DNA from: an uncultured Cytophagaceae bacterium | GTDB taxonomy: Bacteria > Bacteroidota > Bacteroidia > Cytophagales > Microscillaceae | Direction: 5' to 3' | Assembly (NCBI GenBank): GCA_937899305.1 | Contig: CALDJV010001049.1 | Coordinates: 1-8,958 of the forward strand | DNA length: 8,958 bases | Shown: piece by piece, positions 1 through 5,995 of the stretch | Numbering within the stretch: position 1 is the stretch's first letter | Layout of the letters: every line of letters begins with the position of its first letter | The notes under the pieces: generated by a model | The model's input: the letters and a program-made list of their open reading frames with translations, nothing else | What the model was told of the DNA's origin: nothing | Databases searched by the model: none | Program-made: the position numbers and the translations under genes

Positions 1-5
1 AGTGA

Positions 6-68
6 GCAGTGAAGACACTGCCGATTCTGTTAAATTTTGCCGCCTTCGTTTGTGTTTCCACAAACGAA
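6..68. repeat. Two small hairpins in the paaZ leader
   Basis: GCAGTG (6-11) and CACTGC (16-21) form a perfect 6-bp inverted repeat around an AAGA loop. TTCGTTTGTG (45-54) and CACAAACGAA (59-68) form a perfect 10-bp inverted repeat around a TTTC loop. Neither is followed by a T-run on either strand, so a classical terminator is not supported. The AGTG words at 1 and 8 keep the 7-bp spacing of the spacer repeats further on, so this leader may belong to the same repeat family. No exact TAnnTTTG element was found before paaZ; TAAATTTTG at 31-39 has one base too many. Confidence 0.5.
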
Positions 69-116
69 AAATGTCTAGTAGTATGAAATAAGACAAAAAG
101 CTCAATCGAAAATATT

Positions 117-2612
117 ATGACAAAATTAGGAAATTATATACTAGGCCACTGGGTAGAAGGGGACGGAGAAGGCAAGCCCCTTTACAATGCAGTTACGGGT
201 GAAATGGTGGCCACGGCTACTACTCAAGGACTGGATTTTGGCGACATATTGACTTATGGCCGTAAAACTGGGAGTCCTACCCTACGCAAGATGACTTTTC
301 AGGAAAGGGGTCGTATGCTCAAAAAACTGGCTTTGTATCTTACCAAAAGAAAGGAACAGTTTTACGAAGTAAGTTATAAAACAGGGGCCACCCGAGCCGA
401 TAGCTGGGTAGATATTGAAGGGGGTTTTGGGAATTTATTTGCCAATGCTTCTTTACGCAAAGATTTTACTAGTCAAAGCTTTCATGTAGATGGCGATTTG
501 GTAGATTTATCGAGGGGAGGAAACTTTGCCGCCCAACACATTATGGTACCCAAACGAGGAGTAGCCATTCATATCAATGCTTATAATTTTCCGGTATGGG
601 GCATGTTAGAAAAGTGCGCAGTAAACTGGATGGCGGGGGTAGCCGCAGTAGTCAAACCTGCTACCGATACGGCTTACTTGACTGAAGCCGTTGTACGAGA
701 AATCATTGCTTCGGGTATTTTGCCCGAGGGTGCTTTGCAATTGATTTGTGGCTCGGCGCGTAGTATTTTAGATACCGTGGAATCACAAGATGTGGTTACT
801 TTCACTGGTTCGGCCGATACTGGTAGAATGCTCAAGGCCCACTCGCGCATCATTGATGAAGCCGTCCCTTTCAATATGGAAGCCGATAGTCTGAACTGTG
901 CTGTTTTGGGCCCTGATGCGCAACCAGGCACCCCAGAATTCAAACTTTTTATCAAAGAGGTACGCAAAGAAATGACGGTAAAGTGTGGGCAAAAATGTAC
1001 TGCCATCCGTCGGGTCATTGTGCCTGAGCATCTGGTAGAAGATGTGCAAATTGCCTTGGGCAAAGAATTGAGCAAAATAGGGATTGGCAACCCTACTGCC
1101 GAAGGGGTAAGAATGGGCGCCTTGGCCAGCAAAAGTCAAGTAGCCGAAGTAAGGGAGCGGGTAGGCGAACTTTCTAAAACAGCAGATATTGTGTATGGCA
1201 ATTTGGAGGAACTCAACTTGATAGATGCCGATCTGCACAAGGGCGCCTTTTTAAGCCCCATTGTATTGCTGGAAAAAAATCCTTATCAAAATACCGGAGT
1301 ACACGAAATAGAAGCTTTTGGCCCCGTAAGTACCATTATGCCTTATCAAGACCTGGATCAAGCGGTAGAGTTGGCCCAAATGGGCAAAGGCTCGTTGTGT
1401 TGCTCTATTGCTACTTATGACAACCACATTGCTCGAGAATTTGTAATCGGGGCGGCCAGCCATCATGGGCGTATCTTGGTACTCAACCGAGAAAATGCCA
1501 AACAAAGTACTGGGCACGGTTCTCCCCTGCCCTCGTTGGTACACGGAGGCCCTGGGCGCGCTGGAGGAGGTGAAGAAATGGGAGGAATGCGAGGCATCAA
1601 ACATTACCTGCAACGTTGTGCTGTACAAGGAACACCTACTACGCTTACTGCCATTACGGGCATTTATCAGCCGGGCGCCAAGGTAGTAGAGGCCGAAAAA
1701 CATCCTTTTAAATATCATTTTGAAGATATACAGCCGGGCATGTCGCTACTTACCCATAAGCGAACGATTACTGATTCAGACATTCAAAATTTTGCCAACC
1801 TTACTTGGGATGTTTTCTATGCCCATACCGATATCACTTCGTTAGAGGGCAGTATTTTTGAACAACGAGCCGCCCATGGTTATTTCTTACTGGCTGCCGC
1901 AGCCGGTTTGTTTGTCAATCCGGCCAAAGGACCAGTGGGGGCCAATTATGGTTTGGACACTTGCCGCTTTATCCGCCCCATTTATCACAATGACACCATT
2001 CAGGTACGACTTACTTGTAAGGAAAAAATTGACCGGGACAGCAAAGGAAAAGAACATCCTTCGGGGGTAGTCAAGTGGTACGTAGAACTGTTTGATCAAG
2101 CGCAAGAGTTGGTTGCCTTTGCTACCATTCTCACCTTGGTACAAAAAAAATCTCCTTTTGAGGCATTTCCCATTGCCAAGGTAGAACACTACTTACTTGG
2201 GCTCACCGAAGATACTCCGGCCCAATGGGGAATCATGACTCCTCAACACATGGTAGAGCATTTAGAATATTTCAATCAATTGGCGTTGGGTAAACTCCAA
2301 GTAGACATGATCACCCCAGCCAATAAAGTAGATAAGTTTACCGAAAGTTTGTACAACTATCACAAAATGCCCCGGAACCACTCATTGGCCATCCTGAAAA
2401 AAGGCGAAACCGAAGACTTGCGTTTTGGTTCGTTAGAAGAAGCCAAAGAGACCTTCATCAAGAGTTTACAAGAAGTAGAAGCTGCATTTAAAAACGACGC
2501 TGAATTCAGGGCTTTCAACCCCACGTTTGGGCAACTCAACCATTACGAGTGGAAACTGTATTGTCAAAAGCACTTTCAGCATCACTTCGAGCAATTTGGA
2601 TTGCTTTCTTAA
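117..2612 (+). CDS. paaZ: PaaZ oxepin-CoA hydrolase / semialdehyde dehydrogenase with extra C-terminal DUF1569/DinB-like domain
   Basis: Bifunctional cytoplasmic enzyme of aerobic phenylacetate degradation. The hydratase half opens oxepin-CoA to a reactive semialdehyde, and the dehydrogenase half oxidises it with NADP+ to 3-oxo-5,6-dehydrosuberyl-CoA. Residues about 1-515 are an aldehyde dehydrogenase with general base Glu255 (motif NMEADSLN) and nucleophile Cys294 (motif GQKCTAIRR), both as in E. coli PaaZ. Residues about 530-675 are a MaoC-type hot-dog hydratase with the catalytic pair Asp565 and His570 (WDVFYAHTD) and a conserved RAAHGYF. E. coli PaaZ ends near residue 681, but this protein runs to 831. 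Residues about 685-831 resemble DUF1569 of the DinB fold: MTPQHMVEHL (707-716) near its start and KHFQHHFEQFG (818-828) near its end, giving candidate metal ligands His715, His819 and His823. The ATG at 117 begins right at the normal N-terminus. The domain halves are confident; the name and metal binding of the last domain are inference. Confidence 0.95.
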   Translation: MTKLGNYILGHWVEGDGEGKPLYNAVTGEMVATATTQGLDFGDILTYGRKTGSPTLRKMTFQERGRMLKKLALYLTKRKEQFYEVSYKTGATRADSWVDIEGGFGNLFANASLRKDFTSQSFHVDGDLVDLSRGGNFAAQHIMVPKRGVAIHINAYNFPVWGMLEKCAVNWMAGVAAVVKPATDTAYLTEAVVREIIASGILPEGALQLICGSARSILDTVESQDVVTFTGSADTGRMLKAHSRIIDEAVPFNMEADSLNCAVLGPDAQPGTPEFKLFIKEVRKEMTVKCGQKCTAIRRVIVPEHLVEDVQIALGKELSKIGIGNPTAEGVRMGALASKSQVAEVRERVGELSKTADIVYGNLEELNLIDADLHKGAFLSPIVLLEKNPYQNTGVHEIEAFGPVSTIMPYQDLDQAVELAQMGKGSLCCSIATYDNHIAREFVIGAASHHGRILVLNRENAKQSTGHGSPLPSLVHGGPGRAGGGEEMGGMRGIKHYLQRCAVQGTPTTLTAITGIYQPGAKVVEAEKHPFKYHFEDIQPGMSLLTHKRTITDSDIQNFANLTWDVFYAHTDITSLEGSIFEQRAAHGYFLLAAAAGLFVNPAKGPVGANYGLDTCRFIRPIYHNDTIQVRLTCKEKIDRDSKGKEHPSGVVKWYVELFDQAQELVAFATILTLVQKKSPFEAFPIAKVEHYLLGLTEDTPAQWGIMTPQHMVEHLEYFNQLALGKLQVDMITPANKVDKFTESLYNYHKMPRNHSLAILKKGETEDLRFGSLEEAKETFIKSLQEVEAAFKNDAEFRAFNPTFGQLNHYEWKLYCQKHFQHHFEQFGLLS

Positions 2613-2621
2613 TCTTTGGTT

Positions 2622-2665
2622 ATAGGGCTACGTTGCTCTATGATGCTACAACGTGGTCCTATTTT
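2622..2665 (+). terminator. Hairpin terminator or attenuator between paaZ and the hydratase gene
   Basis: The arms 2622-2635 and 2649-2662 pair over 14 bp, including two G-U pairs, around a 13-nt loop, and the 3' arm runs into TTTT (2662-2665). It begins 9 bases after the paaZ stop, so it should end or reduce transcription there. The T-run is short, so read-through into the next gene is likely. Parts of the sequence (TTGCTCTATG, CTATTTTATTC) recur in the spacer before paaY, so this may also be a member of the spacer repeat family. Confidence 0.6.
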
Positions 2666-2691
2666 ATTCACTCAATAATCAAATATTGTCT

Positions 2692-3444
2692 ATGGAGGTG
2701 CCATACGTAAAATCCCAATTTATAAAAAAAGGCTTGCTAGAGGTTGCGTTTTTCCATCCCAAACACAACTCCTTGCCGGGAGCCATTCTAGCCCAATTAG
2801 CTCAGGCTATCCAACAAGCAGGGCAAAACCCCGAGGTACAAGTCATTATTCTAAAAAGTGGTGGGGAACGTACTTTTTGCGCTGGAGCCAGTTTCGATGA
2901 GTTGGTGGCTATCAATGATTTTGCTACCGGTAAGCAATTTTTCATGGGTTTTGCCCAAGTGATCAATGCTTGCCGCAAATGCCCCAAACTCATCATTGGT
3001 AGAGTGCAAGGCAAAGCCATTGGCGGAGGGGTAGGATTGGCCGCAGCAGTAGATTATTGCTTGGCTACCCAATACGCCGCCATCAAACTCAGCGAATTGA
3101 ATGTAGGCATTGGCCCTTTTGTGGTAGGCCCAGCGGTGAGTCGTAAAATAGGTCTTTCGGCCATGAGTCAGTTGGCGATACAGGCCAATGAACTAAAAAC
3201 AGCGGAATGGGCTCGAGCCAAAGGTTTGTATGCCGAAGTATTTGAGAATACTACCCAACTAGACGAAGGGGTAGCCAAACTTGCCAATTATTTGTTGTCT
3301 ACCAATCCGGCCGCTCAGGCAATGCTTAAGCAGGTATTTTGGGAAGGACACGAAGATTGGGACACCTTACTCGAGAAGCGAGCCGAAATGAGTGGACGCC
3401 TGGTGCTTTCTGACTTCACCAAACAGGCTTTGGCCAAGAATTGA
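2692..3444 (+). CDS. Enoyl-CoA hydratase/isomerase (crotonase superfamily), phenylacetate-cluster type
   Basis: A 250-residue protein filling a single crotonase fold. FCAGASFDEL (62-71) and GKAIGGGVGLAAAVDY (107-122) hold the two oxyanion-hole backbone positions (Ala64/Gly65 region and Gly112). KLSELNVGIGPFVVG (132-146) carries Glu135, matching Glu164 of rat crotonase. The other crotonase catalytic glutamate (Glu144 in rat) is replaced by Gly115, so classical hydration is uncertain; isomerase or methylglutaconyl-CoA hydratase-like chemistry is possible. Its place between paaZ and paaY suggests a step in processing the ring-opened CoA esters (inference). I chose ATG 2692 over an in-frame GTG at 2653, because the GTG lies inside the paaZ terminator hairpin and would add 13 residues with no family counterpart. 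No clear Shine-Dalgarno site is visible. Confidence 0.88.
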   Translation: MEVPYVKSQFIKKGLLEVAFFHPKHNSLPGAILAQLAQAIQQAGQNPEVQVIILKSGGERTFCAGASFDELVAINDFATGKQFFMGFAQVINACRKCPKLIIGRVQGKAIGGGVGLAAAVDYCLATQYAAIKLSELNVGIGPFVVGPAVSRKIGLSAMSQLAIQANELKTAEWARAKGLYAEVFENTTQLDEGVAKLANYLLSTNPAAQAMLKQVFWEGHEDWDTLLEKRAEMSGRLVLSDFTKQALAKN

Positions 3445-3511
3445 ATTGTTCTATTGTTCCGCCTTCGGCTCATTGTTACATTGTTAAATGGCTGCGCAAG
3501 GCGATTATTAA
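3445..3511 (+). repeat. Octad repeat array (ATTGTTNN) with mini-hairpins
   Basis: ATTGTT words start at 3445 and 3453 (8 bp apart) and at 3472 and 3480 (8 bp apart); degenerate ATGGCTGC at 3488 and ATTATTAA at 3504 keep the same step. The units are interrupted by short GC-rich hairpins, GCC-TTC-GGC (3461-3469) and CGC-AAG-GCG (3495-3503). The array begins immediately after the stop codon of the hydratase gene. An open frame of 96 codons crosses the whole spacer (3441-3731), but its product is only translated repeat. Confidence 0.65.
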
Positions 3512-3529
3512 TTTGTCTCGCTTTGCGCT

Positions 3530-3560
3530 ACTCTGGACTATGGACCGTCGCCTGTGGACT
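3530..3560 (+). repeat. Heptad repeat array (NTNGACN), first block
   Basis: CTGGACT (3533), ATGGACC (3540), GTCGCCT (3547) and GTGGACT (3554) follow one another at exactly 7 bp, and an extra ACT at 3530 is in phase. A CGC-TTT-GCG mini-hairpin sits just before (3519-3527). Non-coding; function unknown. Confidence 0.7.
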
Positions 3561-3570
3561 ATTTTATTCT

Positions 3571-3620
3571 ATTGTTCCGCTGCGCTCATTGCTCTATGGT
3601 TAGATTGTTGCGCGAAGCGT
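3571..3620 (+). repeat. Second octad block with GC mini-hairpins
   Basis: ATTGTTCC (3571), then ATTGCTCT (3588), ATGGTTAG (3596) and ATTGTTGC (3604); the last three are spaced exactly 8 bp. Mini-hairpins CGC-T-GCG (3578-3584) and CGC-GAA-GCG (3611-3619) interrupt or end it. The word GCGAAGCG (3612-3619) returns inverted as CGCTTCGC at 4412-4419 on the far side of paaY. Confidence 0.6.
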
Positions 3621-3657
3621 CCACTTTACGTTTTACATTTTTCACTCAATTATTACC

Positions 3658-3705
3658 AACTCCCAACTAAAGAAACTGTGGACTATGGACCATTGACTAT
3701 CGACT
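3658..3705 (+). repeat. Heptad repeat array, second block, just upstream of paaY
   Basis: AACT occurs at 3658 and 3665; then AACT 3674, GACT 3681, GACC 3688, GACT 3695 and GACT 3702 form five words in strict 7-bp phase (units GTGGACT, ATGGACC, ATTGACT, ATCGACT). It ends 22 bp before the paaY start, so it would lie in or next to the paaY leader. ACTCCCAACTA (3659-3669) has a perfect inverted partner at 4329-4339. Confidence 0.75.
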
Positions 3706-3727
3706 TTAAAACTAAAAAAACTTCATT

Positions 3728-4315
3728 ATGATTTACGAATTCAAAGATTTTATTCCTGTGGTACATCCTTCTTCGTTTGTACATCCTCAAGCTTCGGTCA
3801 TTGGCAATGTGGTCATTGGCCAAGATGTATACATTGGGCCGGGAGCCGCCATTCGAGGAGACTGGGGAGCCATTGTGATAGAAGATGGCTGCAATGTACA
3901 AGAAAACTGCACCATTCATATGTTTCCAGGTACCACGGTATTGTTGAAAGAAGGGGCTCATATTGGGCACGGCGCCATTATCCATGGGGCCATTATCGGT
4001 CAAAATGTATTGGTGGGAATGAATGCGGTTGTAATGGATGAGGTCATCGTAGAGGAAGAATGTATCGTAGGTGCGCTCAGTTTTGTGAAAAAAGGGCATT
4101 ACCCGAAGCGTAGCATCATTGCAGGCAACCCAGCCAAGATCGTAAGCCAAGTAAGCGACCAAATGTTGGCTTGGAAAACCAAAGGTACCCAACTTTACCA
4201 AGCACTGCCTAAAGATTGTCACGATACCCTCAAAATAGTAGCACCGCTCACCGAAATCCCTGCCAATCGTCCTCAACAAGAAAAAGTATATGACGTCTGG
4301 AAACGGGATTCGTAG
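3728..4315 (+). CDS. paaY: PaaY-type thioesterase, gamma-carbonic-anhydrase-like left-handed beta-helix protein
   Basis: A 195-residue hexapeptide-repeat protein very close in length and sequence to E. coli PaaY (196 residues). The left-handed beta-helix repeats run over about residues 12-135, followed by a C-terminal helix containing MLAWKTKGTQLYQ (146-158), a PaaY hallmark. Likely zinc ligands are His64 (NCTIHMFPG), His81 and His86 (GHGAIIHG), as in gamma-class carbonic anhydrases; Arg43 and Asp45 of RGDWG are also conserved. In the phenylacetate pathway PaaY hydrolyses the dead-end 2-hydroxycyclohepta-1,4,6-triene-1-formyl-CoA that forms when PaaZ oxidises its semialdehyde too slowly, releasing CoA. 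Its nearness to paaZ fits that repair role. A carnitine-type CaiE or a true carbonic anhydrase is less likely given the neighbours. The ATG at 3728 is the natural N-terminus. The leader is A-rich, and both sides are heptad repeats. Confidence 0.92.
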   Translation: MIYEFKDFIPVVHPSSFVHPQASVIGNVVIGQDVYIGPGAAIRGDWGAIVIEDGCNVQENCTIHMFPGTTVLLKEGAHIGHGAIIHGAIIGQNVLVGMNAVVMDEVIVEEECIVGALSFVKKGHYPKRSIIAGNPAKIVSQVSDQMLAWKTKGTQLYQALPKDCHDTLKIVAPLTEIPANRPQQEKVYDVWKRDS

Positions 4316-4322
4316 TTTTTTT

Positions 4323-4392
4323 AGTTAATAGTTGGGAGTGGGTAGTCAGTAGTTGGTAGTTTTGTTTGGTTTTCAGTCCACGGTCGACAGTC
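4323..4392 (-). repeat. Heptad repeat array in inverted orientation, downstream of paaY
   Basis: On the + strand AGTN words occur at 4323, 4330, 4337, 4344, 4351 and 4358, six in exact 7-bp phase; a second run at 4375, 4382 (GGTC) and 4389 is also 7-bp spaced. Read on the minus strand these are the same AACT/GACT heptads as before paaY (AACTACC, GACTACC, CACTCCC, GTCGACC, GTGGACT). The rest of the spacer to 4458 holds CGCTTCGC (4412-4419) and a weak ATGTAG/CTACAT inverted repeat (4426-4451); no gene is seen there. Confidence 0.75.
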
Positions 4393-4458
4393 TATATCCA
4401 CTGTTTTGCGTCGCTTCGCAGAATAATGTAGCCACTCTCCCCAATCTACATGCTTCTA

Positions 4459-4521
4459 AAACAAAAAAAGCCACCCTCTCGAGTGACTTCTTTCTGTCTA
4501 TACTTCCACAAAATAGCTATC
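4459..4521. repeat. 63-bp perfect direct repeat, copy 1
   Basis: Identical over all 63 bases to 5996-6058. Beyond its right end, ATCATCAATAAC (4530-4541) nearly matches ATCATCAACAAC at the glnN 3' end after a 6-bp length difference. Copy 1 therefore looks like a displaced copy of the last glnN bases plus its 3' untranslated region. It lies just downstream of the serine hydrolase gene. Confidence 0.9.
4463..4488 (-). terminator. Rho-independent terminator of the serine hydrolase gene (copied glnN terminator)
   Basis: Read on the minus strand: AGTCACTC, GAGA tetraloop of GNRA type, GGGTGGCT, then seven T. The 8-bp stem (4469-4488) includes two G-T pairs. It lies about 70 bp after the hydrolase stop. 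On the + strand the hairpin is followed by a pyrimidine-rich stretch, so it could also stop transcripts coming from paaY. Confidence 0.85.
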
Positions 4522-4559
4522 AAAATCAAATCATCAATAACGATTGAGTGCATCATCCA

Positions 4560-5678
4560 TTATTTTTTCTCTTGTTTGGTGATGGTATTGCTTGCATCCG
4601 TTCTGAGAAAGTCGTAAAGCAATTGCCAATATTGCCAACCTGGAACATCGTTTCCTCTTTTCAAGCCCCACAATACCAACTTGGGCACCTTGTGTTTATG
4701 GGCTATCACCATATTTAATTTGGGAATGACGGTTATAAACTGTCCGCCCCATCCCGATGCATGGTAAGCTCCTTTAAAATCTGGATGTTGTTTGATATTA
4801 TCCACTAACCACCACATATTACCATAGGCAAATTGAAAAGCGCTTTTTTTGTTTCGTTTATACCTTTTATTCACTGTTTCTACTGGTGTTACCACTGTTA
4901 ACATTTGATCTATCCACTTTTCTGAGATAAGTTGCTTCCCATTCCATTTCCCCCTATTAAGCATTAACTGTCCAATTTTGGCCATATCAAGTACAGAAAG
5001 GTACATGTGGTAGGCTGGGTGTCTTGATTTACTTCTTTTGTATTTCTTTTTTTGGTTTTTGATGTTCCAATTTTGAAACCCAAGCGGGATAGCCAGCTGT
5101 TCTTCCATGGCTTTATAGATGTTTTTGCCTGTTTTTATTTCAAAAATAGAACCCGCCACATTATAGTCCCAATTGTTGTAAACAAAATACTCTCCTGGTT
5201 TTACGGAGCCTCTTTTTAAGATATTCTCCTTATCATAACCGCCATTTACCGGCTCTAGAAAAACCCCCGAACGTGAGTTTATAATATCATGTACAGTGGC
5301 GGTTTTTTCTAGCGCTGTTAACCCCATATCTTCATCAATCCCTACTTCTCCAATAGTTTCATTCAGGTCAATCGTTCCATTTTCGACATATTTACCATAC
5401 AGCATACTCAAAATGCTTTTTCTACATGAGGCAATGAAACTAATTTCAGTAACATCGCCATACTCAAACAACACCTTGCCATCCTTAAGCACCACCATTG
5501 ATGTGGTGGTTAGTTTTTGTTTTATAAAGTTGTTGAGGGAATCTAGCTTTTCTTGGGTAAAACCTGTTTTGGTTAAGCTGGTATGTTTTTCAAATGCATT
5601 CCCTTTAAATTGAGCCCTATGCGAACTACAACCAAAGACGAATGGTAAGATAAAAACTGTAAATAATAGGTTTCTCAT
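4560..5678 (-). CDS. Lipoprotein serine hydrolase of the beta-lactamase class C / penicillin-binding-protein fold
   Basis: A 372-residue secreted protein. The N-terminus is a lipoprotein signal (MRNLLFTVFILPFVFGC) with lipobox VFGC and acylated Cys17. The catalytic motifs of the fold are visible in order: SCRK (Ser84 nucleophile, Lys87), YNN (Tyr167-Asn169, the YxN motif) and HASGWGGQ (306-313) in the place of the KTG motif. This pattern is shared with class C beta-lactamases, D,D-peptidases, esterases and 6-aminohexanoate-dimer hydrolase, so the substrate cannot be named; antibiotic resistance should not be assumed. It probably faces the periplasm or cell surface. The gene appears more AT-rich, with more A/T runs, than paaZ or glnN, and it is bracketed by a direct repeat, which together hint at later acquisition. 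The ATG at 5678 is chosen because the signal peptide starts there. Confidence 0.88.
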   Translation of the reverse strand: MRNLLFTVFILPFVFGCSSHRAQFKGNAFEKHTSLTKTGFTQEKLDSLNNFIKQKLTTTSMVVLKDGKVLFEYGDVTEISFIASCRKSILSMLYGKYVENGTIDLNETIGEVGIDEDMGLTALEKTATVHDIINSRSGVFLEPVNGGYDKENILKRGSVKPGEYFVYNNWDYNVAGSIFEIKTGKNIYKAMEEQLAIPLGFQNWNIKNQKKKYKRSKSRHPAYHMYLSVLDMAKIGQLMLNRGKWNGKQLISEKWIDQMLTVVTPVETVNKRYKRNKKSAFQFAYGNMWWLVDNIKQHPDFKGAYHASGWGGQFITVIPKLNMVIAHKHKVPKLVLWGLKRGNDVPGWQYWQLLYDFLRTDASNTITKQEKK

Positions 5679-5730
5679 TTTGGTTAATGTTAAATAAAAT
5701 TTACGCTTGGAAAAATACTTTTACGAGAAG

Positions 5731-5758
5731 CAAATGTATGAGAAACACTACCTTACAA
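5731..5758 (-). promoter_or_regulatory. Bacteroidota-type promoter for the serine hydrolase gene
   Basis: On the minus strand the exact -7 element TACATTTG (CAAATGTA at 5731-5738) lies 17 bp from TTG (CAA at 5756-5758), fitting the TTG-N17-23-TAnnTTTG promoter of this phylum. The start ATG is about 50 bp downstream. Confidence 0.65.
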
Positions 5759-5760
5759 GG

Positions 5761-5803
5761 CTCTCAAATGGGCTGTGATCACTACCAAAATAGGTTTTGA
5801 GAG
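5761..5803. promoter_or_regulatory. Candidate activator/operator site: nested palindromes upstream of the hydrolase promoter
   Basis: CTCTCAAA (5761-5768) is inverted as TTTGAGAG (5796-5803), and the perfect palindrome GTGATCAC lies between them (5775-5782). The block begins 3 bp upstream of the TTG of the promoter, where activators usually bind. It is not followed by a T-run, so it is unlikely to be a terminator. A regulator-binding role is inference. Confidence 0.4.
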
Positions 5804-5818
5804 TAATAAAAGCTCATT

Positions 5819-5995
5819 TTAGTTGATAGAGTGCTGGTCTAAAAGATTTTTGGGCGTCATCCTAACACGTTTTTTAAACAAGCGATCAGAGCATCCACCC
5901 GTTGATGCAATGTCAAAAATAGATTTGTTGCTATTATTTCGGTCTTTGGGTTTTAGTTTACCCTCTTCAAGAGGGCAATGATTTATAAAATCTCG
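5819..5995 (-). pseudogene. Remnant of an AraC-family helix-turn-helix C-terminus
   Basis: The minus-strand frame ends with SNKSIFDIASTGGCSDRLF and KKRVRMTPKNLL. This follows the AraC/XylS pattern 'S(I)xDIAxxxGFSDxxYFxxxFKKxxGMTP', except that about seven residues between SD and the FKK motif (the second recognition helix) are missing. The frame has no ATG before the motif; it opens only at a TTG at 6001, inside the neighbouring 63-bp repeat. The upstream part does not resemble AraC proteins, and a 15-bp near-palindrome (CCCTCTT-C-AAGAGGG, 5961-5975) lies there. I read it as a truncated, internally deleted regulator fragment left in the insert, perhaps once the regulator of the adjacent hydrolase gene. 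A short expressed peptide cannot be excluded. Confidence 0.5.

Noticed and set aside
2..91. Possible 3' end of an upstream gene entering the window (+ frame open to a stop at 89-91)
   Set aside because: It covers both hairpins, gives a peptide with no recognisable features, and is too short to judge.
674..1238. Minus-strand open frames opposite paaZ
   Set aside because: Shadows of the well-supported paaZ reading frame; no family resemblance.
2653..2691. GTG start at 2653 for the enoyl-CoA hydratase
   Set aside because: The codon is inside the terminator stem and the extra residues have no family match; ATG 2692 is better.
3445..3720. CRISPR array
   Set aside because: Units of 7-8 bp with no spacers of 25-40 bp and no cas genes.
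3441..3731. Open frame of 96 codons on + across the hydratase-paaY spacer
   Set aside because: It is made of the 7- and 8-bp repeat words and mini-hairpins; the product resembles no protein and the frame is open by chance.
4353..4547. Open frame of 64 codons on + downstream of paaY
   Set aside because: It runs through heptad repeats and the terminator copy; no coding character.
4560..5678. Antibiotic-resistance beta-lactamase
   Set aside because: Only the general SxxK/YxN fold is visible; many esterases and peptidases share it, and the third motif is not KTG.
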